Shown: in pieces, positions 63,932 to 64,000 of the stretch
Layout of the letters: each line of letters begins with the position of its first letter
Position numbering within the stretch: position 1 is the stretch's first letter
Source: Christensenellaceae bacterium
GTDB lineage: Bacteria; Bacillota; Clostridia; Christensenellales; DTU072
Direction of reading: 5' to 3'
DNA length: 64,000 nt
Assembly: GCA_031259085.1 (NCBI GenBank)
Contig: JAIRMA010000061.1
Span: 1-64,000 of the forward strand
Notes under the pieces: generated by a model
What the model was told of the DNA's origin: nothing
The model's database searches: none
What the model saw: only the letters and a program-made list of their open reading frames with translations
Translations under genes and position numbers: made by a program

Positions 63932-64000
63932 AATGCGAATTTTGTAGTATTATGTTGATTGATTTTTTGAACTGGTTTGCTATCTTCTATCTGATATACC

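Noticed and set aside
1..64000. CRISPR arrays, insertion sequences, prophage or integrase genes
   Set aside because: No direct-repeat/spacer pattern, transposase motif or phage gene was seen in the window.
1..64000. Mollicutes-type genetic code
   Set aside because: TGA serves as a stop with overlapping ATGA junctions, and Trp is encoded by TGG in conserved positions.

Overview
The window is low-GC DNA from a Gram-positive-type bacterium of the Bacillota, most likely an uncultured anaerobic member of the Clostridia. The support is RNase J, class A RNase P RNA, a perfect CIRCE operator, a c-di-GMP-I riboswitch, a YyaC-type sporulation protein, cohesin and dockerin modules, and lipobox signal peptides. 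TGA is used as a stop in several genes (for example at 51877 and 58856), so the genetic code is standard and not that of Mollicutes. The precise taxon is inference.

Layout. 1-1074 is AT-rich and non-coding, ending in a strong promoter. 1075-26028 is a single gene for an 8317-residue lipoprotein. It carries about 13 divergent copies of a roughly 290-residue unit, many separated by a short linker with a conserved NA(D/E) motif, then carboxypeptidase-regulatory-like and Ig-like domains. 26108-32966 encodes a secreted M6 metalloprotease with RCC1-like, Ig-like and dockerin modules, overlapped by a gene for a small lipoprotein that looks like its cohesin partner. 32963-40934 (minus strand) is mostly RNA metabolism and housekeeping: a degenerate UgtP-like glycosyltransferase, RNase J, PNPase, ribosomal protein S15, RNase P RNA, and HtpG under a CIRCE element.

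41006-46117 holds a GPH-type sugar symporter, a two-TM protein of unknown function, QueH and an ABC exporter. 46707-47287 is a tRNA operon (Pro, Met/Ile2, Asp, Phe, Thr). 47410-53899 is a surface-protein operon: a promoter flanked by a 12-bp inverted repeat, a c-di-GMP-I riboswitch overlapping a terminator, a 75-residue small ORF, a 1316-residue secreted LRR protein, and two proteins whose N-termini resemble TasA/SipW-type secreted fibre proteins. All four genes overlap at their stops and starts.

54073-57567 is a GPH transporter with an unusual 400-residue charged cytoplasmic tail, followed by a lipoprotein. The rest is rplI, yyaC, a DUF2804 protein, a ketopantoate-reductase-like protein, and a divergent ftsA followed by ftsZ with a clear terminator.

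How it fits together. The accessory content concerns the cell surface: a giant envelope lipoprotein, a protease that may dock to a membrane-bound cohesin, and a matrix or adhesin operon that appears to need c-di-GMP for read-through. The housekeeping blocks between them are ordinary in content. The most novel parts are the giant repeat protein with its NA linker motif, the protease/cohesin pair, and the riboswitch-controlled TasA-like operon.
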